This document shows positions 1 to 13,124 of a stretch of DNA of 64,000 nt, in pieces; position 1 is the first letter of the stretch; the number at the start of each line of letters is the position of its first letter. The stretch comes from Gammaproteobacteria bacterium (GTDB lineage Bacteria > Pseudomonadota > Gammaproteobacteria > Burkholderiales > Nitrosomonadaceae), in assembly GCA_015709615.1 (NCBI GenBank), contig CP054179.1, forward strand, positions 2,914,001-2,978,000, written 5' to 3'. The notes below the pieces were generated by a model, which made no database searches, had not been told where the DNA came from, and was given only the letters and a program-made list of their open reading frames with translations. The position numbers and the translations under genes are program-made.

Positions 1-1
1 C

Positions 2-1192
<1,191 letters not shown>

Positions 1193-1204
1193 TTATTCTT
1201 TTCC

Positions 1205-2767
1205 ATGCATCAAAAAATCCTGATCCTGGACTTCGGTTCACAGTACACGCAGTTGATCGCGCGGCGCGTGCGTGAAACCAATGTGTATTGCGAATTGCAT
1301 CCGTACGATGCCGATCCTGAATTTATCAAAACCTTCGCACCGCAAGGCATTATCCTGTCCGGCGGTCCCGCTTCGGTAACCGAGGACGAAACGCCGCGCG
1401 CGCCGCAAATCGTTTTTGAACTCGGTGTGCCGGTGCTGGGCATCTGCTACGGTATGCAGACGATGGCGGCGCAATTGGGCGGTACGGTTGAGAATGCCGC
1501 GGTGCGCGAATTCGGTTATGCCGAACTGCAAACGACGCCGCACGGCGCGTTATTTCAGGATATCCAAGACCGCGCGGATAAGGATGGAAAAAAACTGCTG
1601 GAAGTCTGGATGAGTCATGGCGACGCCGTGGTTTCGTTGCCGGATGGATTCACCGTGATGGCGTGTAACGCCGCCACGCCGATCGCCGCGATGGCGGACG
1701 ATAGTCGCCGCTTTTACGGTATCCAGTTTCATCCCGAAGTCACGCATACGCTGCAAGGCAAAGCGATCATCAACCGTTTCGTGCACGATATTTGTGGTAT
1801 CGGGCGCGATTGGAATATGCCGGATTACGTCGAAGAAGCAATCGGTAAAATCCGCGCGGCGGTGGGTAACGACCGGGTGATTCTGGGATTATCCGGTGGC
1901 GTCGATTCCTCGGTCGCGGCGGCGTTGATTCATCGCGCCATCGGCGATCAGTTGACCTGTGTGTTTGTCGACAACGGTTTGCTGCGCGCTAACGAAGCCC
2001 GGCAAGTCATGGAAACGTTTGCGAAAAACTTAGCGGTCAAAGTGATCCATGTCGATGCCAGCCGCGATTTCTATCGTAACCTTAAGGGTGTCACCGACCC
2101 GGAAATGAAGCGGAAAATCATCGGCCGCGAATTTGTCGAGGTATTTCAACGCGAATCCGCTGCAATCAGCGACGCCAGATGGCTGGCGCAGGGTACGATT
2201 TATCCCGATGTGATCGAATCCGCTGGAGGTAAAACCAAGAAAGCGCACACCATCAAATCGCACCATAATGTCGGCGGCTTGCCGGAAACGTTACATTTGA
2301 AACTGCTCGAGCCGTTGCGCGAATTGTTCAAGGACGAGGTGCGCGAATTGGGTCTGGTGCTGGGTTTGCCGCGTGATATGGTTTTCCGTCATCCGTTCCC
2401 AGGTCCCGGCTTAGGGGTGCGCATCCTGGGTGAAGTGAAATACGAATACGCCGAGCTGCTGAGACAAGCTGACCAAATTTTTATCGAGGAACTGCAACAC
2501 GCCGGCTGGTACGATAAAACCTCGCAAGCGTTCGCAGTGTTTCTGCCGGTCAAATCCGTCGGCGTCATGGGGGACGGACGCACCTATGAATATGTCATTG
2601 CCCTCAGAGCCGTGCAAACGCAGGATTTCATGACAGCCAACTGGGCAGAACTGCCGTACTCACTGTTAAGCAAGGTTTCCAACCGCATCATCAACGAAAT
2701 CCGCGGCATCAACCGCGTTGTTTACGACATTTCCGGCAAGCCGCCGGCGACGATTGAGTGGGAGTAG
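1205..2767 (+). CDS. guaA: GMP synthase (glutamine-hydrolysing)
   Basis: Converts XMP to GMP with ATP and glutamine in the cytosol. The N-terminal class I amidotransferase has the nucleophile Cys81 in GICYGM and the His176/Glu178 pair in FHPEV. The ATP-pyrophosphatase domain has the P-loop SGGVDSS at residues 230-236, and the C-terminal dimerisation domain ends in the expected PPATIEWE. Length of 520 residues is slightly below E. coli (525) and complete. It starts with ATG 12 nt after guaB and is almost certainly co-transcribed with it. No clear terminator is seen after it; the next gene faces the other way. Confidence 0.98.
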   Translation: MHQKILILDFGSQYTQLIARRVRETNVYCELHPYDADPEFIKTFAPQGIILSGGPASVTEDETPRAPQIVFELGVPVLGICYGMQTMAAQLGGTVENAAVREFGYAELQTTPHGALFQDIQDRADKDGKKLLEVWMSHGDAVVSLPDGFTVMACNAATPIAAMADDSRRFYGIQFHPEVTHTLQGKAIINRFVHDICGIGRDWNMPDYVEEAIGKIRAAVGNDRVILGLSGGVDSSVAAALIHRAIGDQLTCVFVDNGLLRANEARQVMETFAKNLAVKVIHVDASRDFYRNLKGVTDPEMKRKIIGREFVEVFQRESAAISDARWLAQGTIYPDVIESAGGKTKKAHTIKSHHNVGGLPETLHLKLLEPLRELFKDEVRELGLVLGLPRDMVFRHPFPGPGLGVRILGEVKYEYAELLRQADQIFIEELQHAGWYDKTSQAFAVFLPVKSVGVMGDGRTYEYVIALRAVQTQDFMTANWAELPYSLLSKVSNRIINEIRGINRVVYDISGKPPATIEWE

Positions 2768-2818
2768 CGCAGTCTCTTTAGCGTTATCATGAACATTCGT
2801 AAGGTAAGTGTTGCAAGC

Positions 2819-3298
2819 TTACTGAAAACCGAAAATCTTCAAGAATGTAATCAAGACCAATACGACCGTCAAAATAAAAACAACCCGCGACATCAATTGA
2901 TAGATTGCTCTTCTAATGACTATTTCTTGATGGTATTGGGCATCGATTTCGTGCATTTCATTTCCGAGTCTCCGGAATGGCGGTCCCATGATATCGAGGC
3001 ATCGAAGCAGCACCATGGCGACGACGGCGTAAGCCACCATTTCAATTTTTAGCATATAAGCCAGAATACTTCCGCTTTCCTTCGGGCCGATCAACGTGAA
3101 CAGCATGCCGATTACAACCGCCAGCATGACGGAAACGTGCGTTAGCAGTGCGGAGCTTTTGGTGTCGATAGTGATCATGTCGTGCAGGATATGGTTGATG
3201 TGGTTGATGTCTTTTCTCGCATCGGCAAATTTTCTCTCATCTTCCTCATTTAAAGATAAAAGTGTTTTAAAAACTTTATCAACCAGATCGTACATCAT
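2819..3298 (-). CDS. Small membrane protein resembling Pycsar-effector (DUF5706-like) proteins
   Basis: A 159-residue protein of uncertain function. It has a hydrophilic N-terminal helix (residues 1-45), then a TKSSALLTHVSV segment leading into a first membrane span (about 53-70), a second span (about 80-98), a polar stretch with DIMGPPFRRLG, and a C-terminal span (about 137-156). The pattern of an acidic helix, D-x-K-x-x-ALL and paired membrane spans recalls the DUF5706/PycTM membrane effectors of cyclic-nucleotide defence, but this is pattern recognition only and no adjacent cyclase is present. It stands alone between guaA (convergent) and acnA (same strand, 128 nt upstream). It could equally be an unrelated small membrane protein. 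Confidence 0.72.
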   Translation of the reverse strand: MMYDLVDKVFKTLLSLNEEDERKFADARKDINHINHILHDMITIDTKSSALLTHVSVMLAVVIGMLFTLIGPKESGSILAYMLKIEMVAYAVVAMVLLRCLDIMGPPFRRLGNEMHEIDAQYHQEIVIRRAIYQLMSRVVFILTVVLVLITFLKIFGFQ

Positions 3299-3426
3299 CG
3301 GACTACCTCCGCTTTTATTATCATAGACGCACTATATGGCATCCGGCGTTATATAAACAGAGGCCGTTGTGATGTTATTAACAATATGAAAATATTATTA
3401 TTTGTTTTAATAAAACGAGTGATCGC

Positions 3427-6348
<2,922 letters not shown>

Positions 6349-6494
6349 CGGTATGGTTCCTAAGAATAAGGCGGATTAGCGGGTAAATAAAGCGTTCTGC
6401 CGCTAATATATATTTTCGAGCGGATAAAGTCACGCTTCCATTGGGCGCGAGGGAGATTCAACATTGAAACTGAACGACAGGGATAAATGTTACA

Positions 6495-6571
6495 TGGGGT
6501 GGCTGATGGGACTCGAACCCACGACAACCGGAATCACAATCCGGGACTCTACCAACTGAGCTACAGCCACC
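6495..6571 (-). tRNA. tRNA-His (GTG)
   Basis: Read on the minus strand this folds as a cloverleaf with acceptor GTGGCTG/CAGCCAC, T-loop GGTTCGAGTCC, and anticodon loop TTGTGAT giving GTG. An extra G at position -1 (6571) faces discriminator C73, the hallmark of tRNA-His. CCA is encoded at 6495-6497. It is the downstream member of a three-tRNA cluster on this strand. Confidence 0.97.
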
Positions 6572-6653
6572 ATAAATAAGAGAACGGCGCAGTTTGTTGA
6601 GTATATACACAAACTGAGTTGAGCAATTCAGTCCATTTGTCAGGAAATATTTG

Positions 6654-6730
6654 TGGCGTGCCCGACAGGAATCGAACCTGTAACCCCCAGCTTAGAAGGC
6701 TGGTGCTCTATCCGATTGAGCTACGGGCAC
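6654..6730 (-). tRNA. tRNA-Arg (TCT)
   Basis: Minus-strand cloverleaf with acceptor GTGCCCG/CGGGCAC, anticodon loop CTTCTAA giving TCT (reads AGA/AGG), T-loop GGTTCGATTCC and encoded CCA at 6654-6656. It lies between tRNA-Pro and tRNA-His, probably in one transcript. Confidence 0.97.
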
Positions 6731-6765
6731 CAAATCGGGCTTGCTCTAAATATTAGGGCTGAAAT

Positions 6766-6842
6766 TGGTCGGGGTGGAGAGATTTGAACTCCCGACATCC
6801 TGGTCCCAAACCAGGCGCGCTACCAGGCTACGCTACACCCCG
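6766..6842 (-). tRNA. tRNA-Pro (TGG)
   Basis: Minus-strand cloverleaf with acceptor CGGGGTG/CACCCCG, anticodon stem CCTGG/CCAGG around loop TTTGGGA giving TGG, T-arm with the GGTTCAAATCC-type loop (here AGTTCAAATCT), and encoded CCA at 6766-6768. First tRNA of the His-Arg-Pro cluster in transcription order. Confidence 0.97.
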
Positions 6843-7026
6843 GAAAAGGCGACACTATACCTATTTAGTTTTGATACGTCAATTTCTTCGTGCGCCGAGC
6901 AGATCAGTTAGTGTTTTTTTCGCTATGAGAAGTCTATGAGAAGTTGAAAATACTTGCATCCAGCATGAGTAATGTCACAAATTAAATTTGAATTTTTATG
7001 CTATTTTAAAATGCGATCCGGTAATA

Positions 7027-7062
7027 ATTAGATAACAAGTCATAAATGACTTGTTATCTAAT
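7027..7062. repeat. 36-bp perfect inverted repeat upstream of dksA
   Basis: Two 17-base arms, ATTAGATAACAAGTCAT and its exact reverse complement, flank a 2-base AA centre. It ends 62 nt before the dksA start codon. The arms are AT-rich and there is no T-run directly after either arm, so it is not a standard intrinsic terminator. It could be an operator for a dimeric regulator, a 5'-UTR hairpin of dksA mRNA, or a scattered repeat element; the window alone cannot tell. Confidence 0.85.
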
Positions 7063-7124
7063 ACATTTTCTGATAATACTATGCGATTTTTGTACGCGAC
7101 AGGAATTGAAGAGGAGCCTTAGAG

Positions 7125-7550
7125 ATGCCAAATGAGCTGCAAAGTAAACAAGTGACTCCCTATGAACCAAAAGCAGGCGAAGAATACATGAGTCCTGATC
7201 AACTGGTGCATTTTCGTAAGATACTGGAAGACATGAAGGTTGAATTGGGGCAGGATATAGACCGTGCTGTTCATACCATGCAGGATGAAGCGACGGTGTT
7301 TGCCGATCCTAATGATCGCGCCAGTCAGGAGTCCGATATGACGCTCGAGCTGCGTAATCGCGACCGGGAGCGCAAACTGATCAAGAAAATTGATGAAATC
7401 ATTGGCAAGATTGATTCTGGGGATTATGGTTATTGTGATAGCTGCGGTGTGGAAATTGGCTTAAAGCGTTTGGAGGCACGGCCAACTGCGACACTTTGCA
7501 TTGATTGCAAAACATTGGATGAAATGCGCGAGAAGCAGGTAGCAAAATAA
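7125..7550 (+). CDS. dksA: RNA polymerase-binding transcription factor DksA
   Basis: Binds the secondary channel of RNA polymerase and acts with ppGpp to retune rRNA and amino-acid promoters. The 141-residue protein shows the coiled-coil with the tip motif ADPNDRASQES (aspartates near residues 61 and 64) and a four-cysteine zinc finger, Cys104-x2-Cys107 and Cys125-x2-Cys128. It is slightly shorter than E. coli DksA (151). The ATG follows GAGGAG, a strong Shine-Dalgarno. A 36-bp palindrome lies 62 nt upstream and a bidirectional terminator lies downstream. Confidence 0.97.
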   Translation: MPNELQSKQVTPYEPKAGEEYMSPDQLVHFRKILEDMKVELGQDIDRAVHTMQDEATVFADPNDRASQESDMTLELRNRDRERKLIKKIDEIIGKIDSGDYGYCDSCGVEIGLKRLEARPTATLCIDCKTLDEMREKQVAK

Positions 7551-7591
7551 CTGTGAATGGCAGTCAGGCTGGTTATGGCTGGAAAAATAAA

Positions 7592-7620
7592 AAAAGCCCT
7601 GTCTTAATGACAGGGCTTTT
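7592..7620. terminator. Bidirectional intrinsic terminator between dksA and pnp
   Basis: A 12-base perfect stem, AAAAGCCCTGTC/GACAGGGCTTTT, closes a 5-base loop (TTAAT). It has a T-run on the right for dksA and, on the opposite strand, a T-run for the convergent pnp. It sits 41 nt after the dksA stop and 28 nt beyond the pnp stop. Confidence 0.93.
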
Positions 7621-7647
7621 GTCAGATTAAAATCAGAATGCCGCGAT

Positions 7648-9768
7648 TTAAGTCTCTTCCGTAGCAGAATCTGTACTGCCTTCATCGGCTGCTGCAGCTT
7701 TCATGCTTAAGCGCAATCGCCCTTTGTCATCGGCTTCGAGCACTTTGACGCGAACTTGCTGGCCTTCATTCAGATGATCGGAAACGTTGCTGACGCGCTC
7801 ATTCGCAATTTGTGAAATATGTAACAAGCCATCTTTTCCGGGTAGTACGCTGACAATGGCGCCAAAATCAAGCAATTTTAGTACTACACCATCATAAATT
7901 TTTCCAACTTCCACTTCGGCGGTAATATCTTCTATACGTTTTTTGGCCAATTCGCCACCTTCCGCATTGACACACGCAATCGTCACTTGACCGTCATCGG
8001 TGATGTCAATGGTCGTACCAGTTTCTTCCGTTAGTGTTCGTATGACTGCGCCACCTTTACCGATGACATCGCGGATTTTTTCCGGATTGATTTTTAATTT
8101 GATGATGCGCGGTGCATGGACCGAGATGTCTTCCCGGGTGGACGGCAGTGCTTGCTTCATAATTTGCAGGATGTGCATCCGCCCTTCATGCGCCTGTATC
8201 AGGGCTGCATGCATGATTTCTTTAGTGATGCCTTGGATTTTTATGTCCATTTGGAGTGCGGTAATGCCTTTTTCGGTGCCGGCTACTTTAAAATCCATAT
8301 CACCGAGATGATCCTCGTCGCCCAGAATATCGGTCAGTACAGCAAAACGGTTGCCATCTTTAATCAAACCCATGGCGATACCGGCGACATGCGCCTTGAG
8401 CGGTACGCCGGCATCCATTAGTGCAAGACAGCCGCCGCAAACCGACGCCATGGAGCTGGAACCGTTGGATTCGGTAATTTCCGATACGACGCGCAATGAA
8501 TAACCGAATTCTTCCGGTGTGGGCAATACAGCGGCAAGGGCGCGCTTGGCAAGACGGCCGTGACCAATTTCACGGCGTTTTGGTGTGCCGACGCGGCCGA
8601 TTTCTCCGGTTGCGTAAGGCGGCATGTTGTAGTGCAGCATGAACCTGTCGTTGTAATCACCCTGCAGCGAATCGATTTTTTGTTCATCGCGTGCAGTGCC
8701 CAGCGTTGCAATCGCTAACGCCTGAGTTTCACCCCGAGTAAACAGTGCCGAGCCATGTGCGCGCGGCAGTATGCCGTTACGGATTGTGATGGGACGGACA
8801 GTGCGTGTGCCGCGGCCGTCAATCCGGGGTTCTCCATCCAGAATCTGGTTACGCACGATTTTTGATTCCAGCGAGAAAAAGGCTTCCTTAAACGATTGAA
8901 GATCGGGGCCGCTTTCCGTATCGACACCTAATTCTGTGGAGATGCGTTGACTGATTGCTTCGATAGCTTCAGTTCGTGCCTGTTTTTGTTTAATTTTGTA
9001 CGCTTGCCGTAAATCGGCTTCCGCCAGAGCGGTAATTTTTTCCTCAAATGCAACATCTTTTTCCGGCGGTGTCCAATCCCAAGCCGTAACACCGGCTTCA
9101 TCGGCAAATTCATTTATTGCATTGATAACCACCTGCATTTGCTCATGACCGAAGGTTACCGCACCGAGCATGACTTCTTCTGAAAGCTCCATGGCTTCAG
9201 ACTCAACCATCAGAACGGCTTGTTGCGTACCTGCCACAACCAGGTTCAATTGTGTGTCTTTTAATTCCGAAGTGGTTGGATTGAGAATGTATTCATTATT
9301 GATATAACCGACTCGCGCTGCGCCGAGCGGGCCGTCAAACGGGATGCCGGAAAGAATCAATGCGGCGGAAGTGCCAATGATGGAAGGAATATCGGGATCG
9401 ATCTCATTGTCGGCCGACATCACGGTGGCTACTATTTGCACTTCGTTGTAGAAGCCTTCGGGAAAGAGCGGACGGATTGGGCGGTCGATGAGCCGTGAGG
9501 TTAACGTTTCCTTCTCGGAAGGACGGCCTTCCCGCTTGAAGAAACTGCCGGGTATTCTACCTGCGGCATATGATCTTTCTTGGTAATCAACGGTGAGCGG
9601 GAAAAAATCTTGTCCGGGTTTTATATTTTTTGCGCCAACTACGGTAACAAGCACTACGGTATCGTCCATTGTGACCATTACGGCGCCATGCGATTGTCGT
9701 GCTATTTCACCGGTTTCCAGTGTTAGTTGGTGGCGCCCATAGGTAATGCTCTTCTTAATAGGTTTCAA
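7648..9768 (-). CDS. pnp: Polyribonucleotide nucleotidyltransferase (PNPase)
   Basis: 3'-5' phosphorolytic exoribonuclease and degradosome component. The 706-residue protein has two RNase PH domains separated by the helical domain, a KH domain with [10 protein letters not shown] and a C-terminal S1 domain ([17 protein letters not shown]). The start is a TTG at 9766-9768: an in-frame TAA lies directly before it, and AAGGA sits 7 nt upstream. E. coli pnp also starts with TTG, so the weak start seems conserved. It follows rpsO by 136 nt, the classic rpsO-pnp operon, which in E. coli is controlled by RNase III cleavage and PNPase autoregulation. Confidence 0.98.
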   Translation of the reverse strand: MKPIKKSITYGRHQLTLETGEIARQSHGAVMVTMDDTVVLVTVVGAKNIKPGQDFFPLTVDYQERSYAAGRIPGSFFKREGRPSEKETLTSRLIDRPIRPLFPEGFYNEVQIVATVMSADNEIDPDIPSIIGTSAALILSGIPFDGPLGAARVGYINNEYILNPTTSELKDTQLNLVVAGTQQAVLMVESEAMELSEEVMLGAVTFGHEQMQVVINAINEFADEAGVTAWDWTPPEKDVAFEEKITALAEADLRQAYKIKQKQARTEAIEAISQRISTELGVDTESGPDLQSFKEAFFSLESKIVRNQILDGEPRIDGRGTRTVRPITIRNGILPRAHGSALFTRGETQALAIATLGTARDEQKIDSLQGDYNDRFMLHYNMPPYATGEIGRVGTPKRREIGHGRLAKRALAAVLPTPEEFGYSLRVVSEITESNGSSSMASVCGGCLALMDAGVPLKAHVAGIAMGLIKDGNRFAVLTDILGDEDHLGDMDFKVAGTEKGITALQMDIKIQGITKEIMHAALIQAHEGRMHILQIMKQALPSTREDISVHAPRIIKLKINPEKIRDVIGKGGAVIRTLTEETGTTIDITDDGQVTIACVNAEGGELAKKRIEDITAEVEVGKIYDGVVLKLLDFGAIVSVLPGKDGLLHISQIANERVSNVSDHLNEGQQVRVKVLEADDKGRLRLSMKAAAADEGSTDSATEET

Positions 9769-9904
9769 TTAACAATCCTTTTTTTCCTATTTGATGAATC
9801 TTTCCGAATTTTGATTTTGCTTGCAGACAGGAAGATCGATCACATGACAATCGGGATGAACACTGATCCATGCGATCAATACGAGCCGATATTAAAAAGA
9901 ACAT

Positions 9905-10174
9905 TTATTTGCGTAAACCGAGACGTTCAATCAGTGTCTGATAGGAGTCAGCGTTACGGTTCTTGAGATAGTCAAGCAGCTTACGGCGGCGGCCCACCAT
10001 ACGTAACAGACCGCGGCGGGAATGGTGATCCTTGACATGTGTCTTAAAGTGTCCGATCAAGTCATTGATTCTGGTTGTTAAAAGCGCAATCTGTACTTCT
10101 GGAGAGCCAGTATCCCCTTCGGCTCTTTGATAGTCACGCACTATCTGTGCTTTTTGGTCGATTGTAACTGACAT
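9905..10174 (-). CDS. rpsO: 30S ribosomal protein S15
   Basis: Primary 16S rRNA-binding protein of the small-subunit platform, 89 residues, the standard length. The family core [30 protein letters not shown] is complete. The ATG is preceded by CCGGAGAATTA, giving a GGAG Shine-Dalgarno. It is first in the rpsO-pnp operon. The leader contains a 9-bp dyad (10210-10238) that could take part in S15 autoregulation, as a leader structure does in E. coli, although no sequence match to the E. coli element was established. Confidence 0.98.
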   Translation of the reverse strand: MSVTIDQKAQIVRDYQRAEGDTGSPEVQIALLTTRINDLIGHFKTHVKDHHSRRGLLRMVGRRRKLLDYLKNRNADSYQTLIERLGLRK

Positions 10175-10502
10175 AAGTTAATTCTCCGGTGATTAAATTA
10201 CTACCATTTATTAAAGAGCGGGAATTTTACTCTTTAATCTTGTTCTTGTCCAAATCAGATCAAGACATGACGTTCAGCGTGAATTGGATGGGATGGATAA
10301 GCGAAAAAATGCCGATGACGGTATGCGTACGCAATACTCAATTGGCGCAAGAGATAGCAAAAAAAGGAATTAATAGGATTAGTTGGGCTTTTTTATCAAT
10401 TCAGTTTGCTATTCCCAAGCGCAGTAAAGGTGAGTGTGAATGGTTGCGCGATAATGGAAACACTCGCGATCAGTAAATGATGATCCTCCATCGCTCAAGA
10501 TC
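10175..10502. other. Intergenic region upstream of rpsO with a 9-bp dyad
   Basis: 328 bases between rpsO and the dynamin-like gene, both on the minus strand. The only structure seen is ATTAAAGAG (10210-10218) and CTCTTTAAT (10230-10238) around an 11-base loop, 36 nt upstream of the rpsO start. It must hold the rpsO promoter and the end of the dynamin-like gene transcript. A 95-codon plus-strand frame at 10189-10476 has no recognisable protein features and was not accepted as a gene. Confidence 0.5.
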
Positions 10503-11966
10503 TCAAACTTGTGAGTTCTCGCCTCCATTTCCCGATGGATTCGTGAACTGATCGTTCAATGCTTGAATATAATCGTTGGCTTCGTTGATGATTTCATCGA
10601 TTGTTTGCTGCGCAACGTCATTCCAGCCGGCAGGCCCGCTTAGAAACATCGGGCGGTACGCGGCGGTGCTTTTATTAAATGCTTGCATATATTGCTTGTA
10701 GGTTTCGTGATCATTGCCGATTTCATTCGCCAGATTCTTCAGTAGTTTATTGGCAACTGCCCGGCGGATGGCGAAGTGGATAAAAATAATACTGACCAGC
10801 AGAAAAGTGGCTATGGCGATTGCCGGGGTTTCACCTTGCATGAGTTCTTCCTGGAAAGTTTTCAAAAGACCCCAAGATTCATTCATGGTGAGAGCGATCC
10901 CAGCCAAAACCGCCAGTGTGCCAAAAGCCAGACCGTCAAATAAAACCACCTTACTTTTCCATTTTTTCAGCATATCGGAAAGTTTGTTGACGATCTGATT
11001 CTTAATGCCTTTGGCGGTTTGTTCTAATTTTCCGACAATGCGGTAAGAGCGCTCAACTTCGATCTGATGCATTCTTGCATTGATGTCGGCCATATCTTCT
11101 TCACGTTTTTTCTCAAAGCGTTCCCGGATATGCGGATTGGCGATCGGTACGGCAGCAGCTGGATTGTAGATCCGGTAGAACCGCCCCGTGACTAAGCCGA
11201 CTTCCGCGAGTGAACGTTGCCAAGCGGAAACGACTTCCTCCGGATTGTCCTCCTGTGCCGTGACATCAATCTGATTCAGAATGTACAGGAATTTATTCGC
11301 ATCGGCGCGATTCACGCTGGCCGATACCAAATAAGCCAGTGTATCTTGCATGGCCTTCGGTTCGGGGTGGCGTGCATCAAAGAATACCAAAACCAGATCG
11401 GATAAGTTAATGATGTGCTGAGTTAAACGCAATGTCGATGCACGTTGATTGTCGGCGTCAAAACCGGGGGAGTCGATCAGAATTTTTCCGCGGATATTTT
11501 CGGATGGGCAGGTTTTTAACTGCAGATAAGCATCAATGCGCTCCTGCCCGGCTTCGGAGATTTCTTCAATACTGCGGCTGATCTGGAAAAACGGAAAGCG
11601 GGGATCGGCGTCAAGCGCGATACCGGGTAGTGTTTTTGCTTCATTGTGGCGGCTATAGCAAATGACCGTGAATTTGTCATCGACGGCTTGATTGCCGGTG
11701 CGCTGCAGCTTCATGTCCAGATAAGAATTGATGTAGGTCGACTTTCCAGCAGAAAAAGTGCCTAGTACGGCAATCATGGGCCACCACGTAACACAGGTTG
11801 CGTAAGACTCATCTTTATTGAGTAGTCCCATGCTATGGCCAACATAGTCCATTTTTCTGAAACTTTTCACCGCGTTGGCAAGTGTCGGGTTATCCGGATG
11901 CTCATCAGCTAAGTGTTTCTGTAAACTCTTAAGATACTTATTTATTTGTGTTGAGCTTTGTGACAT
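10503..11966 (-). CDS. Dynamin-like GTPase with C-terminal membrane hairpin
   Basis: A 487-residue large GTPase of the dynamin superfamily. G1 is GTFSAGKST (residues 69-77), G3 is DSPGFD (165-170) and G4 is NQID (231-234). After the GTPase domain comes a charged helical region (about 280-335), then two hydrophobic segments at about 341-360 and 381-399 that could form a membrane-inserting hairpin, then a soluble helical tail. Bacterial dynamin-like proteins remodel or protect membranes, and some act in phage defence; the role here is unknown. It stands alone, with 432 non-coding bases upstream. The GTPase assignment is firm, the physiological role is not. Confidence 0.88.
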   Translation of the reverse strand: MSQSSTQINKYLKSLQKHLADEHPDNPTLANAVKSFRKMDYVGHSMGLLNKDESYATCVTWWPMIAVLGTFSAGKSTYINSYLDMKLQRTGNQAVDDKFTVICYSRHNEAKTLPGIALDADPRFPFFQISRSIEEISEAGQERIDAYLQLKTCPSENIRGKILIDSPGFDADNQRASTLRLTQHIINLSDLVLVFFDARHPEPKAMQDTLAYLVSASVNRADANKFLYILNQIDVTAQEDNPEEVVSAWQRSLAEVGLVTGRFYRIYNPAAAVPIANPHIRERFEKKREEDMADINARMHQIEVERSYRIVGKLEQTAKGIKNQIVNKLSDMLKKWKSKVVLFDGLAFGTLAVLAGIALTMNESWGLLKTFQEELMQGETPAIAIATFLLVSIIFIHFAIRRAVANKLLKNLANEIGNDHETYKQYMQAFNKSTAAYRPMFLSGPAGWNDVAQQTIDEIINEANDYIQALNDQFTNPSGNGGENSQV

Positions 11967-12398
11967 AACGATCCCTTTTCAATCTTATAAAGTACACTCT
12001 GAATGGTACCAGGGTGATTTTTAGTTTAACGATTCATTTTTTCTGCATGAGATGGTGCTGTTTTCGGTAGGTGGTTTCGGTTTTTACGGAATGTACATTG
12101 GCCAAAATTTTTCCGCAGCCAATGAGCCAATGAAAACAGTTTTACGGATAGCGCATGTTCAATGCCAGTCGATCTATGTCAGAAATTTTTGCAACGAACC
12201 CGGCGATTCTACCAAGAACACCGTTGCTGTGCCAGTATATGATATTTCTAATATTTGTACCGGTTTCGCGCAAAAAAATATTATCATAGCCCGTCTTATG
12301 CACTACTGCCTGCGGGCGGTTTGCAGGCGTTTAGCGCTCCTTGACCGGAAGAAAATAAAGAATCGATTAGGTAAATCTCGCTGGAGAAAAATTAAAAC
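11967..12398. other. Divergent intergenic region, no gene accepted
   Basis: 432 bases between the dynamin-like gene (minus) and the DUF502 gene (plus), which must hold both promoters. A short inverted repeat GCCTGC/GCAGGC (12308-12328) is present but has no T-run. An overlapping plus-strand frame at 12052-12462 runs into the DUF502 gene in another phase and has no family features. I see no RNA gene or repeat here. Confidence 0.45.
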
Positions 12399-13103
12399 AT
12401 GTCAACCGAGAGTAATGAGCAACATGCCCCGCGTTCCGCTCACCTGGGTCGCTATATATTAATAGGCTTTCTTACGGTGGCGCCGCTGTGGGTGACGTGG
12501 CTGGTATTTGATTTTTTATTGAATTTATTGGCGCAGATCGGCGATCCCTTGCTCAAAGGAATGGCGCGAGCTGTCCGGCCATTCTCGGATACCACGGCCA
12601 GTTGGTTGCTCGACTCTCATTTTCAGCAAGCCGTGGCTGCGTTGCTAACCATCATGAGTCTCTATGGAATCGGGCTGCTGGCATCATTTGTGATTGGCAA
12701 GAAAGTCATCGGTATCTATGAAAATATTCTGGCGCGATTGCCTTTGGTACAAACGATTTATGGCGCTACCAAACGTTTCCTGCACACCATCAGCCAGCCG
12801 CCGGTTACCGGACAGCGCGTTGTGCTGATTAGTTTTCCATCGTCGCGAATGAAAGTGGTCGGATTTATCACCAAAGTCATGACGGATAAAAGCAGCGGGA
12901 AAAAGCTTGCCGCTGTTTATGTGCCGACCGCACCCAATCCGACATCCGGTTATATTGAAATCTTGCCGATGGAAGACGTGATATTGACCGATTGGACGAC
13001 GGAAGAAGCGATGACGTTTGTTGTAACGGGCGGCACCAATGCGCCGGAGAATTTGAATTTTTCCCATGACAAGCAGTATGCGCCGGAAGATTGGAGGCAA
13101 TAA
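12399..13103 (+). CDS. DUF502 family inner-membrane protein
   Basis: A 234-residue member of the DUF502 family, whose function is not established. The first membrane span (about 22-48) starts at YILIGFLTVAPLWVTWLVF, and a second lies at about 75-100 (AVAALLTIMSLYGIGLLASFVIG). The family core GKKVIGIYENILARLPLVQTIYGATK follows, and then a soluble beta-rich domain with VYVPTAPNPTSGY. All family landmarks are present and length is typical. The start ATG has GGAGAAAAATTAAAAC upstream. It has no obvious operon partner, since ygfZ downstream is on the other strand. Confidence 0.93.
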   Translation: MSTESNEQHAPRSAHLGRYILIGFLTVAPLWVTWLVFDFLLNLLAQIGDPLLKGMARAVRPFSDTTASWLLDSHFQQAVAALLTIMSLYGIGLLASFVIGKKVIGIYENILARLPLVQTIYGATKRFLHTISQPPVTGQRVVLISFPSSRMKVVGFITKVMTDKSSGKKLAAVYVPTAPNPTSGYIEILPMEDVILTDWTTEEAMTFVVTGGTNAPENLNFSHDKQYAPEDWRQ

Positions 13104-13124
13104 AACGGATTCTAATGCGCCACA

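Noticed and set aside
10189..10476. 95-codon plus-strand frame upstream of rpsO
   Set aside because: No family features, no convincing ribosome site, and it covers the rpsO leader and promoter region; likely chance.
12052..12462. 136-codon frame overlapping the DUF502 start
   Set aside because: It runs in another phase into a clear gene, and its residues show no domain or signal peptide; the DUF502 gene has its own start and ribosome site.
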